DNA from: Qiania dongpingensis
GTDB lineage: Bacteria > Bacillota > Clostridia > Lachnospirales > Lachnospiraceae
Assembly: GCF_014337195.1 (NCBI RefSeq)
Contig: NZ_CP060634.1
Span: 2,356,001-2,420,000, forward strand
Direction: 5' to 3'
DNA: 64,000 nucleotides
In this document: positions 33,681-41,616 of the stretch, piece after piece
Layout of the letters: the number at the start of each line of letters is the position of its first letter
Numbering within the stretch: position 1 is the first letter of the stretch
Program-made: the position numbers and the translations under genes
The notes under the pieces: generated by a model
What the model was told of the DNA's origin: nothing
Database searches by the model: none
Seen by the model: the letters and a program-made list of their open reading frames with translations, nothing else

Positions 33681-36476
33681 ATGATAAAACATCAAATACA
33701 GAGAGGCGTCCGCCGCCTTGCCGCAGTTTTTCTATCGGCGTTTCTTGTGGTATCTCTTTTCTCTCCCCGCGCGGCCGCGGAGGAGCCAGAGGAAACTGTC
33801 CTGCGGGTGGCCTTTCCCAACGCGGAGGGGTACACTTCTCTTTCAGCGGATGGCTCGCCCGCCGGCGTGGTAGTGGATTATCTCAACGAGATTTCCAAAT
33901 ACACCGGCTGGAAATACGAATATGTCTCCACGAGCAATGCGGTGGGCGACTTCCAGGATGGAAAATTTGATCTGATGGGCGGAACCTTTTACAGCGAAAG
34001 CCTGGAAGACATATTTGCCTACCCGGATTATAACTGCGGTTATACAGAGGCAAAGCTGATGGCCAGGAAGGATGACGCCTCCATCCGCAGTTATGATACG
34101 GGGACGCTGAACGGCAAGACCATCGGTGCGTATGACCGTTCCACTGAGAATATCCAGCGTCTCAAAGACTGGCTGACCATGCAGGCTCTGGACTGCGAGA
34201 TTCGCTATTACAGCCGTGATGATCTCGAAAATGGAAATCTATACAATCGATTAGAGAGTGGAGAGGTGGATCTGCTGCTGGGCTATGGCACGGATATGCC
34301 GGACACCCTGTACGCGGCGGCGTCCTTCGGAGGTCAGGCCCATTACATTGTCACCCAGCCGGATAACCAGGAAATATTGGATGGGTTGAATATGGCGCTG
34401 GAGCAGATCTATGCTGCGGACCCGGAATTCTCGGAAAAAGAGCAAGTGAAAAACTTCGCGGACCATATGACCGGATATGCGGTATTAACAGAACAAGAAT
34501 TGTCGTACATCGCGGAGAAAGGCACCGTTACCGTAGCGGTCCCGGATAATTGGCACCCCCTGTATTGCGTGGACATCGACGATTATCATGAAGGCTTTGT
34601 GCCGGACGTATTAAAGAAAGTGACCGAGTATTCCGGCCTGCAATTCACCTATCTTCTTTGCGACTCCTATATGGATGCGATCACTATGGTACAAGAGGGA
34701 AAAGCCGATATGCTGGGCTTTTTCCTGGGCACGGGAGAAAGTGCGTCCGATCATGATTTGGCCAGAACGACAGCCTATGCCGGTCTTTCCCCGATTTTGG
34801 TCCGAAATAAAAATGTCACCTATCCCTCGGAGGGCCGGGTATGCGGCGTGATGACCGGCCGAAGCAAATCAAAATCTGTGGTTGCGGAGGAAATCGTATA
34901 TTACGACAGCGTCGAAGAGGGATTAAGCGACGTCAACAGCGGGAAAATTGATTTTTTTTATGGGATAGGCGCCCATATAGAAAATATCATTCGAACGGGA
35001 AATCTCACCAATGTGGTTCAGGTGAGCCTGCCAAATAACAACACGGAGATCAGCTTTGCGATTTCCAAGCCGGTGGACTCGCCGCTGTTCTCTATCTTGA
35101 ATAAGGCCGTCAACAATTTGTCGGAATCCGAAAAAGAAGCGATCAGCAGCTTGAATATGGTTTCCATTGGGGACACCCATATCACATTATCCGGCATCGT
35201 TGCCTCCAATCCCCAGTTGGCAATCACGGTAGTACTTCTATTTTTGGTGCTGACTATACTTTTGGTGAGCCTTTATTTTTATTTCCGGCTGCGGTCCGCT
35301 AAGATGCGGTTGGGATTGGAAAAAGCGGAGGCGGACAGCCGGGCCAAAACCGATTTTCTCTCCCGCATGAGCCATGAAATCCGCACACCTATGAACGCCA
35401 TTGTGGGATTGGCCGATTTGACAGAAAGGCTTCCGGATCTGCCGGAAAAGGCACAGCGTAACCTGGGAAAAGTCAAGGCCTCCTCCCATTACCTTCTGAG
35501 CCTTATCAACGATATTTTGGATATGAGCCGTATTGAAAGCGGGAAAATGACGCTCAACTGTGCGCCTTTCTCCATGGATGAGCTGCTGGATAATATTGAA
35601 AGTATGCTGGCGACGGACGCCGAACGCCGTGGTTTAGTATTTCAGATAGAGAGCAATGTGCGTGCGGAAACGTATCTGGGCGACAATGTCCGTTTGAGGC
35701 AGGTGATTTTGAATCTGCTGTCCAATGCGTTCAAATTTACAAATGAGGGCGGCAGCGTTACGCTTCGTGTAGATGGCGTACCCGCCGGCCAGACTGGTCA
35801 GGAGCTGACGGTCCAGGTGATAGATACCGGCGTGGGAATCGCCCCCGAAAGCCAGGAGCGTGTGTTCCAGAGCTTTGAGCAGGTGGGAACCAGCACCTCC
35901 AAGAGCATGGGAACCGGCTTGGGACTTCCCATCAGCCGAAGCATCGTGCGGCTCATGGGCGGTGATCTGCTTTTGCAGAGCGAACCGGGCCGGGGCAGTA
36001 CCTTTTATTTTACGATTACCCTTCCTTTTGGGGAGCATAGTCAGCAGCCTGAGCTTTGCCAAAAAACGGACATGACTCTGCACGGTATCCGGATTCTTTT
36101 TGCGGAGGACAATGATCTGAATGCGGAGATCGCCATGGAACTTTTGGGAGCCCAGGGAGCCGATATACAGCGGGTGGAAAACGGGAAACTGGCGGTGGAA
36201 CGCTTTGAAGCAAGCACTTCCGGAGAATTTCAGGCAATTCTCATGGACATCCAGATGCCGGAGATGAACGGGCTGAATGCAGCAAAAGCCATCCGAAGCC
36301 TGGACCGGCCTGACGCCCAAATGATACCGATCATTGCAATGACTGCCAATTCTTTTCAGGAAGATGTAGACGCGGCCCTGGCGGCAGGTATGTCGGGCTT
36401 TGTATCAAAGCCAGTGGATATCAATGTGCTGTTCCGTGAACTGCACAGAACCATTCGGGCAGCGGAGAAGTCATAA
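33681..36476 (+). CDS. Hybrid histidine kinase with two periplasmic-type SBP_bac_3 sensors (BvgS/EvgS-like)
   Basis: 931 residues with GAGGTGA before the ATG. Signal peptide to about residue 33. Two extracellular solute-binding family 3 domains: ~40-265 (LRVAFPNAEGYTSLSADGSP) and ~275-500 (VTVAVPDNWHPLYCVDIDDY). One membrane span at ~512-535. HisKA with RMSHEIRTPMNAIVG (His 565), HATPase_c with NLLSNAFKFT, and a receiver with AILMDIQMPEMNG (Asp 856). The tandem flytrap sensor layout is that of BvgS/EvgS, but without the C-terminal Hpt domain. It ends the signalling operon and directly precedes the integrase relic. Confidence 0.9.
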   Translation: MIKHQIQRGVRRLAAVFLSAFLVVSLFSPRAAAEEPEETVLRVAFPNAEGYTSLSADGSPAGVVVDYLNEISKYTGWKYEYVSTSNAVGDFQDGKFDLMGGTFYSESLEDIFAYPDYNCGYTEAKLMARKDDASIRSYDTGTLNGKTIGAYDRSTENIQRLKDWLTMQALDCEIRYYSRDDLENGNLYNRLESGEVDLLLGYGTDMPDTLYAAASFGGQAHYIVTQPDNQEILDGLNMALEQIYAADPEFSEKEQVKNFADHMTGYAVLTEQELSYIAEKGTVTVAVPDNWHPLYCVDIDDYHEGFVPDVLKKVTEYSGLQFTYLLCDSYMDAITMVQEGKADMLGFFLGTGESASDHDLARTTAYAGLSPILVRNKNVTYPSEGRVCGVMTGRSKSKSVVAEEIVYYDSVEEGLSDVNSGKIDFFYGIGAHIENIIRTGNLTNVVQVSLPNNNTEISFAISKPVDSPLFSILNKAVNNLSESEKEAISSLNMVSIGDTHITLSGIVASNPQLAITVVLLFLVLTILLVSLYFYFRLRSAKMRLGLEKAEADSRAKTDFLSRMSHEIRTPMNAIVGLADLTERLPDLPEKAQRNLGKVKASSHYLLSLINDILDMSRIESGKMTLNCAPFSMDELLDNIESMLATDAERRGLVFQIESNVRAETYLGDNVRLRQVILNLLSNAFKFTNEGGSVTLRVDGVPAGQTGQELTVQVIDTGVGIAPESQERVFQSFEQVGTSTSKSMGTGLGLPISRSIVRLMGGDLLLQSEPGRGSTFYFTITLPFGEHSQQPELCQKTDMTLHGIRILFAEDNDLNAEIAMELLGAQGADIQRVENGKLAVERFEASTSGEFQAILMDIQMPEMNGLNAAKAIRSLDRPDAQMIPIIAMTANSFQEDVDAALAAGMSGFVSKPVDINVLFRELHRTIRAAEKS

Positions 36477-36489
36477 CTTTAGTAGATTC

Positions 36490-36905
36490 ACGGCGCTCCT
36501 TGATATCTTCAGCCACTTTGAAAGGATACACCTCCACATGAACAACTACATAGTCAAGTCATTGGGGACTATGTATCTGCCGTATGTGTTCATTATGCTT
36601 GGCTTATACTCTGGGCTGCGCCGAGAGGAAATAAGTGAAGGCTACATCCATATCCGAATATGCGATTGCCGACAGAGAGGGAAGTCCTCTGTCGGATTCG
36701 CAGTTTCAAAGGGTGTGGCAGCATTTTCAATGGAAGCTCCATTGAAACGCAGACAAACGACAACACAGAGTTCACCGGCGGACAGCTTGTGGTCCATGCG
36801 TGAGATCAGCACGTTTGTCTCCATGGGAGGCACCAGAACGCCTGTGTGTGAATTGGTTCTACGCAGGCGCTTCGTTCCTGGCTCCGTGAGGAATCCATTA
36901 GTTTA
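36490..36905 (+). pseudogene. Deleted and frameshifted integrase relic
   Basis: Pieces match integrase 2 in order: MNNYIVKSLGTMY (compare MKNYVISSLGDMY) is joined directly to LPYVFIMLGLYSGLRREEI (compare LPPYLFIMIGLYSGLRREEI), with ~100 residues deleted between. In another frame, SEYAIADREGSPLSDSQFQR matches SEYVIADSEGQPLSYSQFTR. Near the end a FYAGA-like trace of the TNLLYAG region remains, and the active-site Tyr is absent. It is a dead third copy of the same integrase family. Confidence 0.8.
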
Positions 36906-36938
36906 CAAAAAACGGAAGTAGTACGTAAGAAACAGGTA

Positions 36939-36947
36939 TGATATAAT
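36939..36947 (+). promoter_or_regulatory. Extended -10 promoter
   Basis: TG-A-TATAAT (36939-36947) with no good -35, 32 bp before the Cys-rich small protein gene. Confidence 0.55.
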
Positions 36948-36978
36948 CGTCCTATAGGAAAGATACAAGGGGGACAGG

Positions 36979-37182
36979 ATGGATCAATACAGACAGGATT
37001 GCCCGTGTAAACGAAGAAAATGCTCTTATCATGGAGACTGCGCCGCTTGCAGGACGAAGCATGAGACAGCGAAGAAAAGGTGTCCGGTGGCATGTGAGCG
37101 CCTGGCGGCGTCGGAGGATAAGAAATCTCGGAAAAAACAAGAGAATCTTTCGGATCTTCTTGACTGTAAACCGGGTTTATAG
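36979..37182 (+). CDS. Small Cys-rich protein
   Basis: 67 residues beginning MDQYRQDCPCKRRKCSYHGD, with CAACRTKH next: a CxC-x4-C-x2-H-x2-C-x2-C-x3-H array that looks like a metal-binding knuckle. The rest is highly basic. AGGGGGA lies before the ATG, and a promoter is 32 bp upstream. Short proteins of this pattern are common in Lachnospiraceae genomes, but I know of no function. It precedes the MerR gene by 39 bp and may be cotranscribed. Confidence 0.65.
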   Translation: MDQYRQDCPCKRRKCSYHGDCAACRTKHETAKKRCPVACERLAASEDKKSRKKQENLSDLLDCKPGL

Positions 37183-37221
37183 TGTACGATTCAGGCAAAC
37201 AGACAAAGGACGGTGACTCAT

Positions 37222-38067
37222 ATGACGATTAAAGAGGTAGAGGAGCTGACAGGGCTGTCTCGTTCCAATATTCGCTTTTATGAAAAAGAGATGCTGATCA
37301 CGCCGGCCAGGAACGAGGGGAACGGTTATCGGGATTACTCGCCGGAGGATGTGAAGGAGATCAAGAAGATCGCGTTTTTGCGCAGTATCGATATTTCGGT
37401 GGAAGAAATACGGAGCCTTAAGTCTGGCAAGAGCCGGCTGCCTGAGGTTCTGCGGCGGCAGGAACAGAAGCTGAAAGACGGGATACAGGGGCTGGAGCAG
37501 TCCAGGCACATATGTGAACAGATGCTCAAACGGCAGGAAAGCGGCTATGAAAGCCTGGATGTGGAACAGTATGTAGAGAATCTGAATGGATATGTGGAAA
37601 ACAATAAGGAGAAATATGGTTCGGATACGGTATCATTTTTCTACCTATGGGGAAGTTCCGCAGTCTGGGCAGTACTCACGTCTCTATGTCTGCTGGCTGC
37701 TGTATGCTCGTACTCTATGCTTCCGGAAAAGATTCCTATCCAGTGGAATGGGGAGGCAGCGACTACTCAGATGGCCAAAGAATTTATCTTTTTGTATACG
37801 GCGGCCTGCGGTGTGATTCGTTTTTTCCTGAGGCCATTCATCTGGAGGAGCTTGAGGCTGAATGGCTTTTACAGCGATATAGCGTCAGATTATCTGGCTA
37901 ATTTCCTGTGCTTTGTGGCGCTTTCGGTGGAAATCTTCACGATTTTGTTCTGTCTTGGGCATGCAAAACATGTGTCTATGGTATTGCTCATAGACGCTGC
38001 GGTATTTGTCATCGCATCCCTGGCGGCATGGCTGCGCTGCAGGCAGTACCAGAACACGGCGGAATAA
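37222..38067 (+). CDS. MerR-family regulator with C-terminal DUF1648-like membrane domain
   Basis: 281 residues from ATG 37222 (GTG 37213 also in frame). MerR helix-turn-helix: MTIKEVEELTGLSRSNIRFY then RNEGNGYRDYSPEDV (residues ~1-70), followed by a coiled coil (~75-120). The C-terminal half has three or four membrane spans and a DUF1648-like motif (LPEKIPIQWNGEA at ~180). It is a membrane-tethered transcription factor of the kind found in clostridia and probably senses an envelope signal. The target is unknown; neighbours are the Cys-rich protein upstream and the leader RNA plus MATE pump downstream. Confidence 0.82.
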   Translation: MTIKEVEELTGLSRSNIRFYEKEMLITPARNEGNGYRDYSPEDVKEIKKIAFLRSIDISVEEIRSLKSGKSRLPEVLRRQEQKLKDGIQGLEQSRHICEQMLKRQESGYESLDVEQYVENLNGYVENNKEKYGSDTVSFFYLWGSSAVWAVLTSLCLLAAVCSYSMLPEKIPIQWNGEAATTQMAKEFIFLYTAACGVIRFFLRPFIWRSLRLNGFYSDIASDYLANFLCFVALSVEIFTILFCLGHAKHVSMVLLIDAAVFVIASLAAWLRCRQYQNTAE

Positions 38068-38095
38068 AGCGGGGATTTGGAACGCCGGACAGCAC

Positions 38096-38124
38096 TTGAC
38101 TGAAAAGTGTATTTTTGCTATAAT
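38096..38124 (+). promoter_or_regulatory. Consensus-like promoter of the leader RNA
   Basis: TTGACT (38096-38101), 17-bp spacer, TATAAT (38119-38124). Start of transcription expected near 38131. Confidence 0.85.
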
Positions 38125-38130
38125 GTGTTT

Positions 38131-38217
38131 CGTTCATCGGAGGGTGGCCACTCGAAAGAAGTGTTCAGCCGGATAAGATGGCAGGCTGGGATGCCTGCTG
38201 TTTTATCCGGCTTTTTG
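38131..38217 (+). ncRNA. Riboswitch-like leader RNA with intrinsic terminator, upstream of a MATE pump
   Basis: About 85 nt. A short stem-loop (CACT-CGAAAGA-AGTG, 38149-38163 area) preceded by GGAGGGTGGC and followed by GTGTTCAGCCGG leads into a large terminator. The terminator has AGCCGGATAA (38167-38176) / TTATCCGGCT (38203-38212), with an inner GGCAGGC/GCCTGC stem and a T5 run. The compact layout with a built-in terminator ahead of a MepA-type MATE gene recalls the guanidine-IV (mepA) riboswitch class. I could not verify the consensus from memory, and it could instead be a free small RNA. Confidence 0.55.
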
Positions 38218-38251
38218 TTCTATAAGGGAGTAAATTTGTTCATTCATACCT

Positions 38252-38590
38252 TTGAATATCTTTAAAAAACGTATCTTTATAACCAGATGAGACAGGAGGA
38301 AATCCGATTCCATCCAGGCGGCTTGCTGGCAGCCATAACCAGCATCTTTACGGCCTCCAGTCGGTCCTTTCCAACTGACTTGGATAAATCGATATTTATC
38401 CATGTCAGATTCCAATAAAAACCTGCATGAGATTCGGTTTTTACCTCCCTGCGGCCGGGAAAATCCTGCTAACGGCTTTGCGGCGCTCACCTTACGATGG
38501 AATCGGATCGTTCCTCCCCGGAATTTCTGCCGGTGTTTAACTGGAGCTCATTCGGAGCTTTCCAAGAAAGATTCCAAAAAGTATTTTGTA
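38252..38590. repeat. Dispersed repeat, copy A
   Basis: Nearly identical to 49287-49552 over ~265 bp, and then to 49932-50007. The core 38295-38517 (223 bp) is bounded by inverted repeats: GGAGGAA-ATCCGATTCCATC at 38295-38314, and its complement with a 2-nt insertion at 38496-38517. It lies between the leader RNA and the MATE gene and holds no gene of its own that I trust. Confidence 0.88.
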
Positions 38591-38615
38591 TCATAGAACT
38601 TAGGAGGAATGGAAG

Positions 38616-39998
38616 ATGCAGAGGAAAAAGAATCAGAGAGACAAGGAAGTGAGAACCGGACAGAACGCCGGATTTACAGAGGGAGGAATCTTGGCGCCGC
38701 TTTTCCGGTTCGCGATGCCGGTGCTGTTTGCGCTTCTATTACAGGCGATGTACGGGGCCGTTGATCTTCTGATTGTCGGGCAGTTCGGTACTGCCGCGGA
38801 TGTTTCCGCAGTTTCTACGGGAAGCCAGATCATGCAGACCATCACTTCGGTGGTTACCGGGCTGTCCATGGGGACAACTATTTTACTGGGACAGAAGATT
38901 GGGCAGAAGAAGGAAGAAGAGGCTGGAAACGTCATAGGTAGTGCCGTTTTTATTTTTTCCGCTCTGGCCGTTTTTATCACCATAGTCATGTCGGCGGCAG
39001 CGGTTCCTTTTTCTGCTTTTATGCACGCTCCGGAAGCAGCGTTTGATAAAACTGTGGAATATGTGAGGATATGTTCTGCAGGTTCTGCATTCATTGTGGC
39101 TTATAATGTGCTGGGAAGTATTTTCCGGGGAATGGGAGATTCCAAAACGCCTCTGTATACCGTTCTTGCGGCCTGTGTAGTCAACATTGTGGGGGATTTC
39201 CTGCTGGTGGCCGTATTCCGCATGGCGGCGGCAGGAGCCGCCATTGCGACAGTGGCTGCCCAGGCGGTCAGCGTGGTCTTGTGCCTTCTCCTTGTGAAAA
39301 AGAAGGGACTGCCCTTTCGTTTTACAAGGAAGAATCTTCTCTTTCGGAAAGAGGTGGCAGCAAGGACACTCCGGCTGGGATTTCCCATAGCTCTTCAGGA
39401 CGGGCTGGTGAGTCTTTCCTTTCTTGCCATTATTACGATCGTGAATTCTCTGGGCGTCATTCCGTCGGCAGGAGTCGGCGTGGCAGAAAAGCTGTGTGTG
39501 TTCATCATGCTGGTGCCGTCCTCCTATATGCAGTCCATGTCCGCATTTGTGGCGCAGAACATTGGGGCCGGGAGAAACGACAGGGCAGTTCGCGCCATGG
39601 TCTACGGGATGCTCACATCCTTCGCATTTGGAGCGGTCATGTCATATCTCTCCTTTTTCCATGGAGAGTTTCTGGCCGGTATGTTTGCGAGAGACGCGGA
39701 TGTCGTTGCCGCTGCTGCCGATTATCTGAGAGCATATGCCATCGATACTCTGCTGGTTTCGTTTTTGTTCTGTTTTATCGGGTATTTCAATGGGAGGGAA
39801 AAGACTACCTTTGTCATGGCCCAGGGCATTGTGGGAGCGTTTCTGGTCAGAATTCCAGTATCCTATATCATGAGCCGGACGGAACACGCATCCTTATTCC
39901 GGATCGGCCTTGCCACGCCTGTTTCCACGGTTCTTCAGATTAGTCTCTGCCTGGCCTATTTCTTCCATATAAACAGGCGAAGTAAGAGGACGTGGTGA
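38616..39998 (+). CDS. MATE-family multidrug efflux transporter
   Basis: 460 residues with about 12 membrane spans and AGGAGG 9 bases before the ATG. MATE hallmarks: FRFAMPVLFALLLQAMYGAV at the N-terminus, GQFGTAADVSAVSTGSQI, MGTTILLGQKIG, and the repeat in the second half, SMSAFVAQNIGAGRNDRAV. Its duplicated six-span halves are visible. It likely exports cationic compounds with Na+ or H+. It is separated from the riboswitch-like leader RNA by repeat copy A, which may have broken or altered its regulation. Confidence 0.9.
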   Translation: MQRKKNQRDKEVRTGQNAGFTEGGILAPLFRFAMPVLFALLLQAMYGAVDLLIVGQFGTAADVSAVSTGSQIMQTITSVVTGLSMGTTILLGQKIGQKKEEEAGNVIGSAVFIFSALAVFITIVMSAAAVPFSAFMHAPEAAFDKTVEYVRICSAGSAFIVAYNVLGSIFRGMGDSKTPLYTVLAACVVNIVGDFLLVAVFRMAAAGAAIATVAAQAVSVVLCLLLVKKKGLPFRFTRKNLLFRKEVAARTLRLGFPIALQDGLVSLSFLAIITIVNSLGVIPSAGVGVAEKLCVFIMLVPSSYMQSMSAFVAQNIGAGRNDRAVRAMVYGMLTSFAFGAVMSYLSFFHGEFLAGMFARDADVVAAAADYLRAYAIDTLLVSFLFCFIGYFNGREKTTFVMAQGIVGAFLVRIPVSYIMSRTEHASLFRIGLATPVSTVLQISLCLAYFFHINRRSKRTW

Positions 39999-40045
39999 CG
40001 ATAGGGAGGATATGTGGTAAAATAGGACATAACAGAAGACTGATT

Positions 40046-40633
40046 ATGGATAAGAAGGTAATGGGACAGATGAAAGAGAACGGAGAAGAATACAACAAAA
40101 TAATTACTATACCCAATATGATGAGCTTTTTCCGGCTGGCTCTGCTTCCGGTATTTGCCTGTATCTACCTGAATGCAAAGACAGTCAGAGGCTATCAGGC
40201 GGCGGCCCTTGTGCTTTTTATTTCCGCCCTGACCGATATGCTGGACGGAAGGATCGCCAGAAAATTCCATATGATATCCAGGCTTGGAAAGGCGCTGGAT
40301 CCCATTGCGGATAAGCTGACCCATATTGTGGTCGTATTCTGCCTGTGCAGCAGATACCGGCAGGTATGGATCCTGCTGATAATACTTGCGGTAAAGGAAA
40401 GCTTCATGGGCATCATGGGGATTATCTACCTGCGTAAGGGCAGGATGCTGGACGGCGCGCATTTTTTTGGAAAGGTCTGCACAACGGTCCTGTTTGCAGT
40501 ACTTTTGGTGCTCGTATTCCTGCCTCAGTTGTCCGTCCTTTGGGTCAACGTATTGGCAGCGGCGGCATGCGCCGCGTGTCTTGTGACTTGGGCCCTTTAT
40601 ATCCCCGTGTTTTGGAAAATGAAGGATAAATGA
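40046..40633 (+). CDS. CDP-alcohol phosphatidyltransferase (PgsA-like)
   Basis: 195 residues with about five membrane spans. The family motif D-x2-D-G-x2-A-R-x8-G-x3-D-x3-D is intact as DMLDGRIARK and GKALDPIADK (residues ~65-90). NIMSFFR-like PNMMSFFRLALLPVFA at the N-terminus is typical of PgsA. It would transfer a phosphatidyl group from CDP-diacylglycerol to an alcohol, probably glycerol-3-phosphate. ATG 40046 is chosen over the longer frame from 39992, which overlaps the MATE gene. An essential pgsA probably exists elsewhere; whether this is the main copy is not decidable here. Confidence 0.85.
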   Translation: MDKKVMGQMKENGEEYNKIITIPNMMSFFRLALLPVFACIYLNAKTVRGYQAAALVLFISALTDMLDGRIARKFHMISRLGKALDPIADKLTHIVVVFCLCSRYRQVWILLIILAVKESFMGIMGIIYLRKGRMLDGAHFFGKVCTTVLFAVLLVLVFLPQLSVLWVNVLAAAACAACLVTWALYIPVFWKMKDK

Positions 40634-40636
40634 TCT

Positions 40637-40678
40637 GCAGCGGGCTGGTGTTAAAAACCGCCCGCTGCGAGTGTTTTT
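40637..40678 (+). terminator. Intrinsic terminator after the phosphatidyltransferase gene
   Basis: GCAGCGGGC (40637-40645) / GCCCGCTGC (40660-40668), a perfect 9-bp stem, then GAGTGTTTTT. Confidence 0.85.
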
Positions 40679-41438
40679 AATCTTCTATCCAGTATTTGAC
40701 TGCCCGCATCAGAAAATCCGCACAGCCTTTTACTTCTCTGTCATAATAGTCCTTGAACCGCTCGTCGAGGACGTACATGTCTGTGAGGCTTTTATGCATT
40801 CTGGGAGAATACTTTTTCCAGGTATAGCTCAGCCAGTCACGGTGCAGGAAGGCGGTCTCACGGCCGGCTTCACTTTCGGGCTTTATGCCGGAACGTACGG
40901 CCTCCTCCAGCCGTTTTCGTATCGCTGTTTCCAAATCCCTGAACTGTTCATACTCTTTCTCGGACAATCCGAGGATTTTTTGATTGTATGAATTCACTTC
41001 CTCATCTCCGTATTTTTCTCGGATCTCTTTTCCATAGGTTTGTTCATTTTTATCGACCAGATCATTTTTAAACGCTTCAAATTTCATGGTGTCATCCATC
41101 TTACTTTCTCCTTTCATTGTGGCAATGGTAAGCTTCACAGTCTGAATCAAAGTGTCGAGCCGTTCCTTCTGCTGAATCAGGGCGGACAAGTGTCCGTCTA
41201 ATGCTTCCAGGATGTCAAAATCCGGCTGGCAGATGATTTCCTGGATGGTTCCGAGTTCAAGGCCTCGTTCCCGGTAAAATAAGATTTGCTGCAGCAGTTC
41301 CACCTCTTTTTCTCCATAGAAACGATATCCTGATTCCGCCGTCCGGCAGGGCCGCAGAAGCCCGATTTCATCGTAATACCGCAGAGTTCTGGCGCTGATG
41401 CCTGCCAGTCGGGACAATTCATGGGTATTGTATTCCAT
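40677..41438 (-). CDS. TipAL/Mta-type MerR regulator with TipAS drug-binding domain
   Basis: 253 residues from ATG 41438 (GGAGTG just upstream). MerR HTH: MEYNTHELSRLAGISARTLR, then GYRFYGEKEVELLQQILFYR. Coiled coil at ~75-110. C-terminal TipAS domain (~125-250) with its typical end: HRDWLSYTWKKYSPRMHKSL, then YVLDERFKDYYD and GCADFLMRAVKYW. TipAS captures structurally diverse drugs and turns the protein into an activator of its own and of efflux genes. A promoter of the MerR type lies directly upstream (41468-41498), so autoactivation is likely. Confidence 0.9.
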   Translation of the reverse strand: MEYNTHELSRLAGISARTLRYYDEIGLLRPCRTAESGYRFYGEKEVELLQQILFYRERGLELGTIQEIICQPDFDILEALDGHLSALIQQKERLDTLIQTVKLTIATMKGESKMDDTMKFEAFKNDLVDKNEQTYGKEIREKYGDEEVNSYNQKILGLSEKEYEQFRDLETAIRKRLEEAVRSGIKPESEAGRETAFLHRDWLSYTWKKYSPRMHKSLTDMYVLDERFKDYYDREVKGCADFLMRAVKYWIED

Positions 41439-41467
41439 TTTTATCACTCCTTTCAGCCTGTGTCTTA

Positions 41468-41498
41468 ATTCTATCAGCTGACGCCGCGTCAAAGTCAA
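41468..41498 (-). promoter_or_regulatory. MerR-type promoter with 19-bp spacer and operator dyad
   Basis: Minus strand: -35 TTGACT (41498-41493), a 19-bp spacer, -10 TAGAAT (41473-41468). The spacer contains the perfect dyad TGACGC-C-GCGTCA (41479-41491). The over-long spacer and central dyad are the signature of promoters twisted into shape by MerR activators. Confidence 0.85.
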
Positions 41499-41566
41499 GA
41501 GTTTTATTTCATATTAATATATCAACTGAAGGTTGATTCATTCAACCGGAATCAACTTTCATTCCC

Positions 41567-41595
41567 TTGTACTTCTACGTAAGCTTCTGTATACT
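41567..41595 (+). promoter_or_regulatory. Promoter of the XRE/ABC operon
   Basis: TTGTAC (41567-41572), 17-bp spacer, TATACT (41590-41595), 22 bp before the ATG at 41617. The inverted repeat GGTTGA/TCAACC (41531-41547) just upstream may be an operator. Confidence 0.65.
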
Positions 41596-41616
41596 GTTAA
41601 TGAAGAGGTGAAAAAT

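Noticed and set aside
38131..38140. CGTTCATC, reminiscent of the glutamine (glnA) riboswitch
   Set aside because: The second conserved block (GGACGGAAGTAGG) is missing; the match is too short.
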